Positions 45,351 to 53,207 of a DNA stretch of 64,000 nt are shown piece by piece (positions within the stretch are counted from its first letter, which is position 1; each line of letters starts with the position of its first letter). The stretch is from assembly GCF_030407815.1 (NCBI RefSeq), contig NZ_JASDCS010000009.1:1-64000 (forward strand). The letters are read 5' to 3'. Below the pieces are notes generated by a model. It saw only the letters and a program-made list of their open reading frames with translations, made no database searches and was not told the DNA's origin. This DNA comes from Psychrobacter sp. APC 3281. GTDB taxonomy: Bacteria > Pseudomonadota > Gammaproteobacteria > Pseudomonadales > Moraxellaceae. A program made the position numbers and the translations under genes.

Positions 45351-46919
45351 TCATTCAGCCAAACCTAGAACTGTATCCAATCGCTTTTGCCATCGTATAA
45401 AATCGTCACTACTTTCAGTAAGTTCGAACATACTTTTAGGATGGTTCAAGGTGTACACATCGTCAAATTTTTTTAAATAACTGCTCTTAGGCCAACGCAG
45501 TGATCTCTTAACAACTAAGCTCAGAAACTCATCCATATGATCGTCCCAGTAATCTAAATCATTGATTTTTATTATTAAGGTCGATATTGGCTTAAAGTTG
45601 TCAGTAGTATCTATCTCTAAAATGACGAACTGAGAAGTGTCAGTTTTGACTCTTACTTCAAGTAAAGACCGTCTATTGCCGTCCATCGTTCTATGTAGCC
45701 TAGAGCGCCCAACAGCAGGTAAAAAATGTAGTTTTTCAGTACAGTCAGTCTTAGGTCGTTCTGATAGCCTCTTGATTAGTAGCTTAAAGGCTTCAAATCG
45801 TTGCATATACAGTTCTAAAACATCGCTGTCATCATCAAGCCCAGAGAAGTCCGCTTGGCATGCTGTGCCGTCAATCGTGGCCTCATCTGTACCAAGATCT
45901 AGTTCTACTAACTCTTCATAATCTTCAGTCTCTGCTCCTTGTGCGCCTGAAACTCTTTTTTTGACAACTTTTCGAGTTTCTATTGGAGTTGCAAAGCTAA
46001 AGGAGGTTGTTGGCACCTCTATCGTTTTCGGTTTAGTGTCAATATCTGCTTCTTGCTGATCATCAATAGTATCACTACTTACTGAACCATTTGGCTTAGC
46101 TACGTTACTTGTACCGCCGCCTCTCGTACCAGCTTTGAATTTCTCACTATAAAATGGCACTTTTTTGGGCAAAGAGGAGAGAATATTACTGATCCCTATA
46201 ATTTCATGAACATAGTAATTGCCAGTATCCTTGTGCATCCAACCTCTAGTGTCTAGTGAGAGGTTATCAAGCCGTGGCGGACTAAATTTAAAGCACCATG
46301 TTTTCTTGTCTTCAGTTTCCTGAACTTCTTCAATAAAATTTTTGGCAATACTTTCATAGGAAGAACGCGCATTTCCATCTATTAGTATCCAAGCCAGTAA
46401 GCGTCTCTGTCCTTCGTGATCAAAAGTTTTTAAAGGTAGAGAGCTTATAGGCAAAACATTTACCAATACTGAATCATCTGGCATGTCTTGAATCCAAAAC
46501 TCTCTATTGAGTAATCCGTGATCAATACAGTTTCGAGCAAGATAGGCATTATGAAAAAATAACACTCGTGCAAACTCAATCTGAGGTATATGGACCGTTA
46601 CTGTTGACTCATCTGGTCTGATATAGTCAAACACAAAGGTATTACCGCCGCTTTCTGAATCAATGCCTACTTGCCAATTAGCAGTAGAGACATTACTCAA
46701 AAAAAATGGGTAGCCACCTTTACGAGACTGCCCATCTGAAGGGTTTATGACTCTTCTTTTCGCGAGAGCTGGTAGATTTGATAGTCTAGTATGTAATATT
46801 TGATTTTGCCTAGTGCTTGTTACGTATAGCTCAAGATTCCATGTCTTCAAGTGTTTAAACTTGAAAATATTAGCAACGTACATTATTTTCGAGTCTTCAG
46901 GAAAACCTTTAGCGATCAT
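45351..46919 (-). CDS. tnsE: Transposition targeting protein TnsE
   Basis: A 522-residue protein similar along its length to Tn7 TnsE (538). Shared blocks include PQIEFARVLFFHNAYLARNC (TnsE PQLELARSLF-type) and AVGRSRLHRTMDG near residue 420. The end aligns to the NHPKG...-type tail as LNHPKSMFEL. TnsE recognises 3'-recessed DNA and the sliding clamp to send the element into replicating DNA, chiefly conjugal plasmids. Its ATG overlaps the tnsD stop (ATGA). Many Tn7 relatives have lost tnsE, so its presence implies a two-pathway element. Confidence 0.9.
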   Translation of the reverse strand: MIAKGFPEDSKIMYVANIFKFKHLKTWNLELYVTSTRQNQILHTRLSNLPALAKRRVINPSDGQSRKGGYPFFLSNVSTANWQVGIDSESGGNTFVFDYIRPDESTVTVHIPQIEFARVLFFHNAYLARNCIDHGLLNREFWIQDMPDDSVLVNVLPISSLPLKTFDHEGQRRLLAWILIDGNARSSYESIAKNFIEEVQETEDKKTWCFKFSPPRLDNLSLDTRGWMHKDTGNYYVHEIIGISNILSSLPKKVPFYSEKFKAGTRGGGTSNVAKPNGSVSSDTIDDQQEADIDTKPKTIEVPTTSFSFATPIETRKVVKKRVSGAQGAETEDYEELVELDLGTDEATIDGTACQADFSGLDDDSDVLELYMQRFEAFKLLIKRLSERPKTDCTEKLHFLPAVGRSRLHRTMDGNRRSLLEVRVKTDTSQFVILEIDTTDNFKPISTLIIKINDLDYWDDHMDEFLSLVVKRSLRWPKSSYLKKFDDVYTLNHPKSMFELTESSDDFIRWQKRLDTVLGLAE

Positions 46920-48463
46920 ATACTCACCTTGTTTATTCGCATATTTGTAATACTGTATGCATGCTCTAGAAACCTACTAGACTCAGGAGTAATTCGCTCA
47001 TCACTCAATTTAGCCAGTCGTAATATCTCCCAGCGCTGTAAAGTTTGATTGTTCGATATACTATCAATTAATACCTGGCTTAACCGTCTTATTTGATAGT
47101 TACTAACTTCTTCACTATATCTGTCCAAAAATGCTGAGACTAAAGGTAGCTTATCTTGATTCTTCTCAATCATTGAGACTGAATCAGTTTGATTCATCCA
47201 CCACTTTTTTGATTTACGAGGTAATGTTAAGTCGAAACATGTGTGATCGTTTATTTTGATCAAAGACCTCACAAACTCGCTATCTCGCTTTTGCCAATCT
47301 ACAGTGAATCCTTTAGGTATGTGACGTTGATGGTAGTTTTTGTTTGTATTAATAAACCATGTCTTATCGTTACGATATAGCCATGCATAAAGAGCTTTAT
47401 TGACTTTTCTAGCTTCTTTAATCGATTGGTGTTCTTTAATCAAGTCTAACCATAGGTTTCGATTTGACTTTACCAATTCACTGTCAGGCTTTATGGTATT
47501 TTTCGCTTTTGTAATTTTACCAGATAGGGTGGTTTTCTGGCTTTTCACCTGCATTATTATTTCTTCAAAAGTCCATTCTTGCTCCAATATTGAACTAATA
47601 GCGATAATATGTTCAAGATAACTGAACGATTTACGATGTTTACGAAAAATACCGCGAAGCCAACCTGTTTCACTGTTAAGTCTATGAAGATTGTTCGTTT
47701 CTAAAAACTCTAATGACCATCTATTTTCCACCTTTTCTAGTATACGAAGATGATCGATATGTTTAGACCCTCTTATACAGTTACTAGATCGAGCTAAACC
47801 GTGGTAAAAAGCAGTCCACTGCTCAAAAGTCGGAGAAGATTGTTCAGCTAAGGATAAAAGCTCAGATATTTTAGAAATGAGGAACCTATTATCTTCATTG
47901 ACACTTCCTTGTGGATTTATATTACAGTTATGTGGAGTAGGGGCAATAAAATCATGACGGGAGTTAGGACGATATTCAACTGAAGAATCCGCTAATGATC
48001 CATGCTTGCTACAACAAGTTATGCCTGGAATTTGCCACATACGTGACCAATACCATTCACCATAATCTTTAAACTGCTCATTAAAACATTGTGGGCAGTA
48101 ACGGATATATTTTACTGAGGGCAGTCTTGATGCATTACTCCCTATTGCTAAGTGAATAGCGCCTTGCGAATGATTAGCCATCCATCTCAAACATTCTTGT
48201 CGCCTAGACTCAGGGATAAAAGGAGCATACAAAGGAAAAAGCGTATGCTGGTATGCAATATAATTCAGATTAAAACGGTTATGAGGATAGTGATTCGCTA
48301 TTTTAGATAAATGGCATGGCAAATCAACAGTTGCAACTACTCCTCTATCTTCAAAAACATCATCTAATAACTGCTTTGGACTAATCAATCCAGCTCTAAT
48401 TTTGTACCTAGCAACTGTGCTGTAAATTAGCTCTTCGGCATACGGGATAGGGAGGTTTATCAC
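46916..48463 (-). CDS. tnsD: Target-site selector TnsD (TniQ family)
   Basis: A 515-residue TniQ-family protein with a CCCH zinc finger, C123, C126, C151 and H154 (CPQC ... CCSKH). The spacing is that of Tn7 TnsD. It binds the end of glmS and recruits TnsC, which explains the observed insertion site. The start is GTG at 48463 after AAGGTAAG, one base after the tnsC stop codon. Confidence 0.93.
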   Translation of the reverse strand: MINLPIPYAEELIYSTVARYKIRAGLISPKQLLDDVFEDRGVVATVDLPCHLSKIANHYPHNRFNLNYIAYQHTLFPLYAPFIPESRRQECLRWMANHSQGAIHLAIGSNASRLPSVKYIRYCPQCFNEQFKDYGEWYWSRMWQIPGITCCSKHGSLADSSVEYRPNSRHDFIAPTPHNCNINPQGSVNEDNRFLISKISELLSLAEQSSPTFEQWTAFYHGLARSSNCIRGSKHIDHLRILEKVENRWSLEFLETNNLHRLNSETGWLRGIFRKHRKSFSYLEHIIAISSILEQEWTFEEIIMQVKSQKTTLSGKITKAKNTIKPDSELVKSNRNLWLDLIKEHQSIKEARKVNKALYAWLYRNDKTWFINTNKNYHQRHIPKGFTVDWQKRDSEFVRSLIKINDHTCFDLTLPRKSKKWWMNQTDSVSMIEKNQDKLPLVSAFLDRYSEEVSNYQIRRLSQVLIDSISNNQTLQRWEILRLAKLSDERITPESSRFLEHAYSITNMRINKVSI

Positions 48464-48464
48464 A

Positions 48465-50138
48465 TCAACTTACCTTAGGTAGCCAATCATTGATATCAAA
48501 TATTAGCGATGTAGAATCTTTTAAGTGTTCATAAAATGAATCATCCCTTTCCTTTTGAGTGAACTGATAGCGTAAATCTTCAGAGTCAAGCGTATGCCAA
48601 TCCTTTGGTTTGATATAATTCGATTTCTTTGTACGAATAATCGTTTGAGAGTCATCTTTTAAATTGCTGTTTCCAACTTTAACCTCTTTCGACCATTCTA
48701 AAATAATAGACATCAACTCGGGCATAGAGGCTTCAGGTAGCTCAGAAACTGCCTTTTTAACTGTAGGAACTAGTACAGGGGAGTCTTTCCCCATATCGAC
48801 TAACATACGATGTAATCTAATGCTTAGTTCGCACCCCTGATATTCTGATACCTCATCGAACTCAGACTTCTTTTGATGTAGCTTACTTTGGAGCTGCAGT
48901 AACTTTTTATCGATGTCGGGTATTACTAGATCTGAAAACTCGGCAATTTTATCTGATCTACCAGATTGCAAGGCTTCTATCATAGGATGTATAGGTCTTA
49001 GATCTTCATCGTAAGTGGTCTGCAGTAGTTTAACCGTAATACGCTCTATCCCTGAATCTATAGCTCTGAGCTGAGCTAGTACAAAAAGCTTAACTACGAT
49101 ATCTAAAATGCCTTGTGACAGATCATACCAACGACTTCTTACATCGTCAGATAAGATAATATCTGCTTTTCTCAACCATTGATACTTCCACAAATTATCC
49201 GTAAACCTGTTCCATTCAGATTTATATATTTTGCCATCTGCTAAAACTATATTTGGTTCTTGTGCCATCTGCTCCCAAAAAACTGAGCCAAAACCTGCTC
49301 CACGTCGAGCTGATCTTAAGTCTCCTTCAAATATAAATCTAGCTTTTGGTGTTCCAACCATAACGACAGGAAGACCTACCGTATTTACTAGCGTCACAAA
49401 AAAATTCAACATTTTCTCAGCACCGCCAGACTTATTAACACTGAGATGTTGTATTTCGTCTATTACTAACAGTCCGATAGCATGGTGATTAGAAATCTGA
49501 CGCATCAAATTCAATAAAGTTTCAATACTATGTCGTTTTAGCGCATACTTTTTTTCATAATTAGAGTCTAAAGCTTGGTCGATTGCTCTAAAAAAATGAA
49601 GACATAGGCTTTTAAGTGAACCATCATGTGGACAATCTACTCTTAGGTAGACAATTTGAGTAAAGTTCAAGTCTGAATGATAAATGACTTGAGGGTAGGT
49701 CGATAGGATTTTATTAAGGGTAGTCGTTTTACCACTACCTGAGCAGCCTATAAATGCCAAGCTACGAGCTGTAGAAGTCGCTGTAGGAAACCTAATCACA
49801 TCGTCCTCACCAGACATTAAACGCTCATAGCCATTTTGAAGATGAGTATTTAAAGAGCCGTCTTTAGGATTGCGTCCAACATACCCTTCACGAATCATTA
49901 TTGATAACTTCTTCTCAAGATCAATATGACGGTTGATAGGCTGAAAAAACAGACCCATCATTTGAGATATCAAATGTGCTCTAATAGAAGAGGAAGCCTG
50001 ACAGTCAGAATGATTGAGCTTTATACTACCTTTAAGTTTTTTGACCACTTGTTCTGGTTCTAGAATGTCAGGCAGTGCCTCAATAAAGGGGTTCCCTTTG
50101 TAAGAACCAAAGCTTTCTTTATAAACTGCATTAATCAT
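48465..50138 (-). CDS. tnsC: Transposition regulator ATPase TnsC
   Basis: A protein of about 557 residues, an AAA+ ATPase with Walker A GCSGSGKT and Walker B LLVIDEIQHL. Long stretches follow Tn7 TnsC closely (for example GYVGRNPKDG, LRSARRGAGFG). It links target proteins TnsD or TnsE to the TnsAB transposase and gives target immunity. The start is ATG 50138 after GGAG, which matches the N-terminus of Tn7 TnsC; the frame extends to 50186 into tnsB. Confidence 0.95.
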   Translation of the reverse strand: MINAVYKESFGSYKGNPFIEALPDILEPEQVVKKLKGSIKLNHSDCQASSSIRAHLISQMMGLFFQPINRHIDLEKKLSIMIREGYVGRNPKDGSLNTHLQNGYERLMSGEDDVIRFPTATSTARSLAFIGCSGSGKTTTLNKILSTYPQVIYHSDLNFTQIVYLRVDCPHDGSLKSLCLHFFRAIDQALDSNYEKKYALKRHSIETLLNLMRQISNHHAIGLLVIDEIQHLSVNKSGGAEKMLNFFVTLVNTVGLPVVMVGTPKARFIFEGDLRSARRGAGFGSVFWEQMAQEPNIVLADGKIYKSEWNRFTDNLWKYQWLRKADIILSDDVRSRWYDLSQGILDIVVKLFVLAQLRAIDSGIERITVKLLQTTYDEDLRPIHPMIEALQSGRSDKIAEFSDLVIPDIDKKLLQLQSKLHQKKSEFDEVSEYQGCELSIRLHRMLVDMGKDSPVLVPTVKKAVSELPEASMPELMSIILEWSKEVKVGNSNLKDDSQTIIRTKKSNYIKPKDWHTLDSEDLRYQFTQKERDDSFYEHLKDSTSLIFDINDWLPKVS

Positions 50139-50160
50139 TACTGTCTCCAACATTCTGTAA

Positions 50161-52260
50161 TCAGTCATCTTCAGATAAAATATCATGATAAACTGGGAAC
50201 TTAAGCGCTAGCTCTTCATCATCCAGTTCACTTTGACTTCTCGTGCTTTTTTTGGTCGTAGGCAGTTGAATTAACTCACCTTTTTTAAACTTGCTTTTCT
50301 GCCTGTTCTGTCGCTCCTCATCTTTAGCTAACCTTTTGTTATCATTGATATTAGCTAACTGAGCTGACTTGCTTTTAAATGCCGTTGGTTTAGCCTTCAT
50401 AGCTTCTTTTATGATTTTTTCATTTTCTCGTTCAAGGGTTTCTAATGCGAAACTACTTTTAAGCTCTTGATTGGCAGCTGTTTTTTTCTGCTCTTCTTGT
50501 ATTTGCCACACCTCCCAAAAACTACAGCCCTTAAACTCTCTTGATCTATCGGATAAATGGGCTTTCCAATAATTGAGGCTACCTTGTTCATAAAAGATAA
50601 AAATTGTATTTGCATCTAAAGGATCGTAAGCAACTTTAATCGATTTAGGTCTATTGATTGTGTTTTTCCGATGAAGCCAGCCTTTTTCTCTTATTTCAGC
50701 ACAAATATAGTAATTACCAAAGAGCTTGATACCTAAATCTGAAATGCTGGCTTTTTTTTGAGGTAATAGCGCTATGTATAAAGCATCCGCTGAGACAGCA
50801 CGAAGCCTACCTGTTCGATGTTGTAACCCCCACTTCCATAATTCAATAGGAACTAGAGGTAAGTCAGATGGCATATCACTATCTCTATCATAGTGACTTA
50901 ATTGATGAGCATTGTTATGCATCAAAATTGAATTAATAAGAATTTTTTTTAAATCTGAAATTGTCAAAGCAGCATCTAATCGGTAGTCGTTGCCACCTTT
51001 TTTCTTCTCTTTAACCCCTGTGACTACTCCTGGCGCAAATGGTTTGAACTTTGCCTGCATGGTTTTAAAGTAACGCTCCACAATAGGTTTTAAGTCGCCA
51101 CGATAAGGAGGGGTATTCTCTACTCGAACTGAAAAGCTTTTTTCCAAGGTCTCAATTTGATGACCTAGTAACTCTCCACGATCTGCGAGAATTGCATCTG
51201 GCAAGCCTATACATGGCCAATCGTCAGCTGTGATATTAATACCATTATTTTTACAGTAACTTTGTTTATCCGCTACTGCCATCTCTAAGGCTTGAATACT
51301 CGTGGCATAGGAAGGGTTTTCAAATCCAATATAAAAACCTGCTACCATGCGGCTAAACACATCTGTAACGAAGTAAATAACTGGACGACCTACAATACTC
51401 TGCCTATCTGAATCAGATACTAGATAAATATCTGCAATAGTAGCGTCGATCTCATAGCGTGAACCAGGACCAAGAACTTGAGTGTTAACAGTCGAGCTTA
51501 ACTGTCTCACATCTTTGTTATAACTGATTTTATTATATCTAGCTTTGAGTTTTTGAACGGAAGTAAAGTTCTTGTCATAAAAGTATTTAAACTGCCAGAT
51601 ACTAGGAAAGTCCTCTTCTTTAACATCTGGATTTAAAGAGCGATACATTGTTTTAAATTTTCGGTAAGCATAGACGACTGTATGCTTGCTATCGTTTAAT
51701 AAGTACTTATTTATAGTAATTGAGAAGAGCCTTTCTACATCTTCATTAATAACGGCAGTAACCCCTTCCTTATAGAGCCTAGGCCTACCTAGCTCTTTAT
51801 CTTTAGCAATACGCTTTTTTCCTTTCGCTCCAGAATTCTTATAGTTCGGAAGTAGAGCATTAGGTACTTGGCCTTTTTGCCAATACCTACGAAGTAATCG
51901 ATATAGCGTTTGCTTTGTACTTCTTTTAGAGTCAACAATCTCATTAATGAAATTTGCACGTTCCTCTGGAAGGTAATATAAAGGGTGACTTACGATAGGC
52001 TTAATAAGCTCATAATTCTCATCTCTTTTTAACTGAGCTTTACTGCCATCTTTTGGAGTTTGTAACAGTAAACTCTGATGAGGGTCGTCAGTGATATAAC
52101 ACACACCCTCTTCAATCAGACTTACTAAATCCTTAATAAGTACAAGTTCAGGCAATGAGGATGTACGATCAATCTCAATCCAAACAACTTGCTCTGGTAA
52201 AAGGCTTAGTATTCTATACGTTGAACCTTGATTACTATAGACATCATTGATTCGCAACAT
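50161..52260 (-). CDS. tnsB: Transposase TnsB (DDE family)
   Basis: About 699 residues. The RNase H-like catalytic domain has D272 (YEIDATIAD), D360 (ILADRGEL) and E395 (PIVERYF), within one residue of the Tn7 positions. N-terminal HTH-like regions bind the end repeats; a basic C-terminal tail contacts TnsC. TnsB cuts and joins the 3' ends. The start is ATG 52260, seven bases after GAGGAG; the frame reaches 52266 at a TTG. It overlaps tnsA by 17 bp. Confidence 0.95.
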   Translation of the reverse strand: MLRINDVYSNQGSTYRILSLLPEQVVWIEIDRTSSLPELVLIKDLVSLIEEGVCYITDDPHQSLLLQTPKDGSKAQLKRDENYELIKPIVSHPLYYLPEERANFINEIVDSKRSTKQTLYRLLRRYWQKGQVPNALLPNYKNSGAKGKKRIAKDKELGRPRLYKEGVTAVINEDVERLFSITINKYLLNDSKHTVVYAYRKFKTMYRSLNPDVKEEDFPSIWQFKYFYDKNFTSVQKLKARYNKISYNKDVRQLSSTVNTQVLGPGSRYEIDATIADIYLVSDSDRQSIVGRPVIYFVTDVFSRMVAGFYIGFENPSYATSIQALEMAVADKQSYCKNNGINITADDWPCIGLPDAILADRGELLGHQIETLEKSFSVRVENTPPYRGDLKPIVERYFKTMQAKFKPFAPGVVTGVKEKKKGGNDYRLDAALTISDLKKILINSILMHNNAHQLSHYDRDSDMPSDLPLVPIELWKWGLQHRTGRLRAVSADALYIALLPQKKASISDLGIKLFGNYYICAEIREKGWLHRKNTINRPKSIKVAYDPLDANTIFIFYEQGSLNYWKAHLSDRSREFKGCSFWEVWQIQEEQKKTAANQELKSSFALETLERENEKIIKEAMKAKPTAFKSKSAQLANINDNKRLAKDEERQNRQKSKFKKGELIQLPTTKKSTRSQSELDDEELALKFPVYHDILSEDD

Positions 52261-53059
52261 ATCCAAGCTCCTCAGTCATCAAGTCCCAATAATGAGAGTT
52301 ACTTATTTGAATGTCGCTACACTTTAGCTTTCTGAAGTCTATGCGAAGGTCGAATGTGAAGAACCTCAGCCCTAATAGCGTTCTCAACTCATTAAGCGAA
52401 CTGCCTACCTCACTGAAATATGCAGTATCAATATCTTTGCACACAGCGATAATGCTTTTTTCAGGATATTTGGTAAATTCCTTAGCGTAAAAATACAGAC
52501 TGTCTTGAGTATCAACTGACCTATTTAGAGTAGTTTCTGGATATAGCCATTTAATGTTATTTTGAACGGCTATAGGTATGTCTTTTTCAGTGATTATCTG
52601 CCACGAAATGCCTTTAGAGTGCCAGTATCGACGCTCTATCTCTAGTTTCTCTAGAGTTCTGGGCTTCATTAGATCTTTTGAATATTTTGCCTGCAAAACA
52701 AATTGGCTAAGCTCTTTATCAGAGCTCACAACATAAAAGTCTGATGTCATAACATGAGTATTGCCTCTAATAGCAGGATGCTTTACTTGCATATTCTCTG
52801 CAATCCGAAGGGTTTCATCAAATTTAAGAGGAAATTGCTCTCGAATATCTATTATTTCTTGACTCCATTCAAGAAATAGAAATGTTGCTAGCTCTAAATC
52901 AGACATTAAATGGTGAGTACGTCTTGTTTTGTGACCGAAAACCCTATGGGATCGACCTGACGACGATATATCAGATATTTTTATCCAAGGTTTGTAATCG
53001 GCAAACTCCCCCTGACCTCTACCTTCTTTAAGCCACTTTTCTTGTTTTTTTGAAAGCAT
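52244..53059 (-). CDS. tnsA: Transposase endonuclease TnsA
   Basis: A 271-residue restriction-enzyme-like nuclease that cuts the 5' ends, so with TnsB the element moves by cut and paste. Catalytic residues are visible as E56 (SDLELATF), D107 (MTSDFYV) and Q123-x-K125, matching E63, D114, Q130 and K132 of Tn7 TnsA. The block EGRGQGEFADYKPW near the start is also shared. Its ATG lies right after a hairpin and T run that also carries the AGGGG RBS, so expression control here is unusual. Confidence 0.95.
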   Translation of the reverse strand: MLSKKQEKWLKEGRGQGEFADYKPWIKISDISSSGRSHRVFGHKTRRTHHLMSDLELATFLFLEWSQEIIDIREQFPLKFDETLRIAENMQVKHPAIRGNTHVMTSDFYVVSSDKELSQFVLQAKYSKDLMKPRTLEKLEIERRYWHSKGISWQIITEKDIPIAVQNNIKWLYPETTLNRSVDTQDSLYFYAKEFTKYPEKSIIAVCKDIDTAYFSEVGSSLNELRTLLGLRFFTFDLRIDFRKLKCSDIQISNSHYWDLMTEELGYVANQ

Positions 53060-53098
53060 AAAAAACCCCTGCTAAAGTTATATAAACTTTAGCAGGGG
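53060..53098 (-). terminator. glmS-terminator-like hairpin before tnsA
   Basis: On the minus strand a perfect 14-bp stem (53098-53085 with 53079-53066) encloses a 5-nt loop and is followed by six T and then the tnsA ATG. The outer stem CCCCTGCTA / TAGCAGGGG is identical to the native glmS terminator left at 24784-24819. It can stop read-through from glmS. Its second arm carries AGGGG, the tnsA ribosome binding site, six bases before the start codon. Confidence 0.85.
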
Positions 53099-53114
53099 GT
53101 AATAGCGGAGTCAA
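53086..53114 (-). promoter_or_regulatory. Predicted tnsABCDE promoter inside the hairpin
   Basis: On the minus strand TTGACT (53114-53109) and TAAAGT (53091-53086) are separated by 17 bases. The -10 lies in the first hairpin arm, so transcription would start near 53080, past that arm. tns mRNA would then lack half of the stem. The -35 touches the innermost TnsB-type site (53115-53135), which fits autorepression by TnsB, as reported for Tn7. The -10 matches consensus at 4 of 6. Confidence 0.55.
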
Positions 53115-53182
53115 CAGTATGATACTTTATTACTCAGTATGAATCTTTATTACTCAGTATGACACTTTATTACTCGCGTACA
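53115..53182. repeat. Right end of the transposon with three packed TnsB-type sites
   Basis: Three abutting copies of CAGTATGATACTTTATTACT-type repeats start at 53115, 53135 and 53155, an exact 20-bp period. They are followed by CGCGTACA, the right terminus. They are inverted relative to the left-end sites. Confidence 0.92.
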
Positions 53183-53187
53183 CAGAT
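53183..53187. repeat. 5-bp target-site duplication (right copy)
   Basis: CAGAT follows the terminal ACA and matches 24836-24840 exactly. It is separated from the glmS stop codon by 20 bp. Confidence 0.92.
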
Positions 53188-53207
53188 CTTACGTAAAGTA
53201 GTTTTTC

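Larger units (their letters stand above)
24841..53182 (-). mobile_element. Tn7-like transposon with a defence-gene cargo, inserted in attTn7
   Basis: The element spans 28,342 bp. Its ends are TGT...ACA with terminal inverted repeats that match at 25 of 28 positions (24841-24868 against 53155-53182 read in reverse). Both ends carry several 20-22 bp repeats, as expected of TnsB binding sites. It is flanked by the duplication CAGAT. The right end, next to tnsA, faces glmS, with 20 bp between the glmS stop codon and the target duplication. This orientation and distance match Tn7 in attTn7. tnsABCDE are all full length. The cargo (25099-45307) holds at least five likely defence modules and is poorer in G+C than the flanks. 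Confidence 0.97.

Noticed and set aside
45351..53059. CRISPR-associated transposon (CAST)
   Set aside because: There are no Cascade or Cas12k genes or array. TnsD and TnsE explain targeting, and the insertion is at the standard attTn7.
53115..53182. Tandem repeats that might be a short CRISPR array
   Set aside because: The 20-bp units abut without spacers and recur inverted at the other end of the element, so they are transposase binding sites. No cas genes are present.
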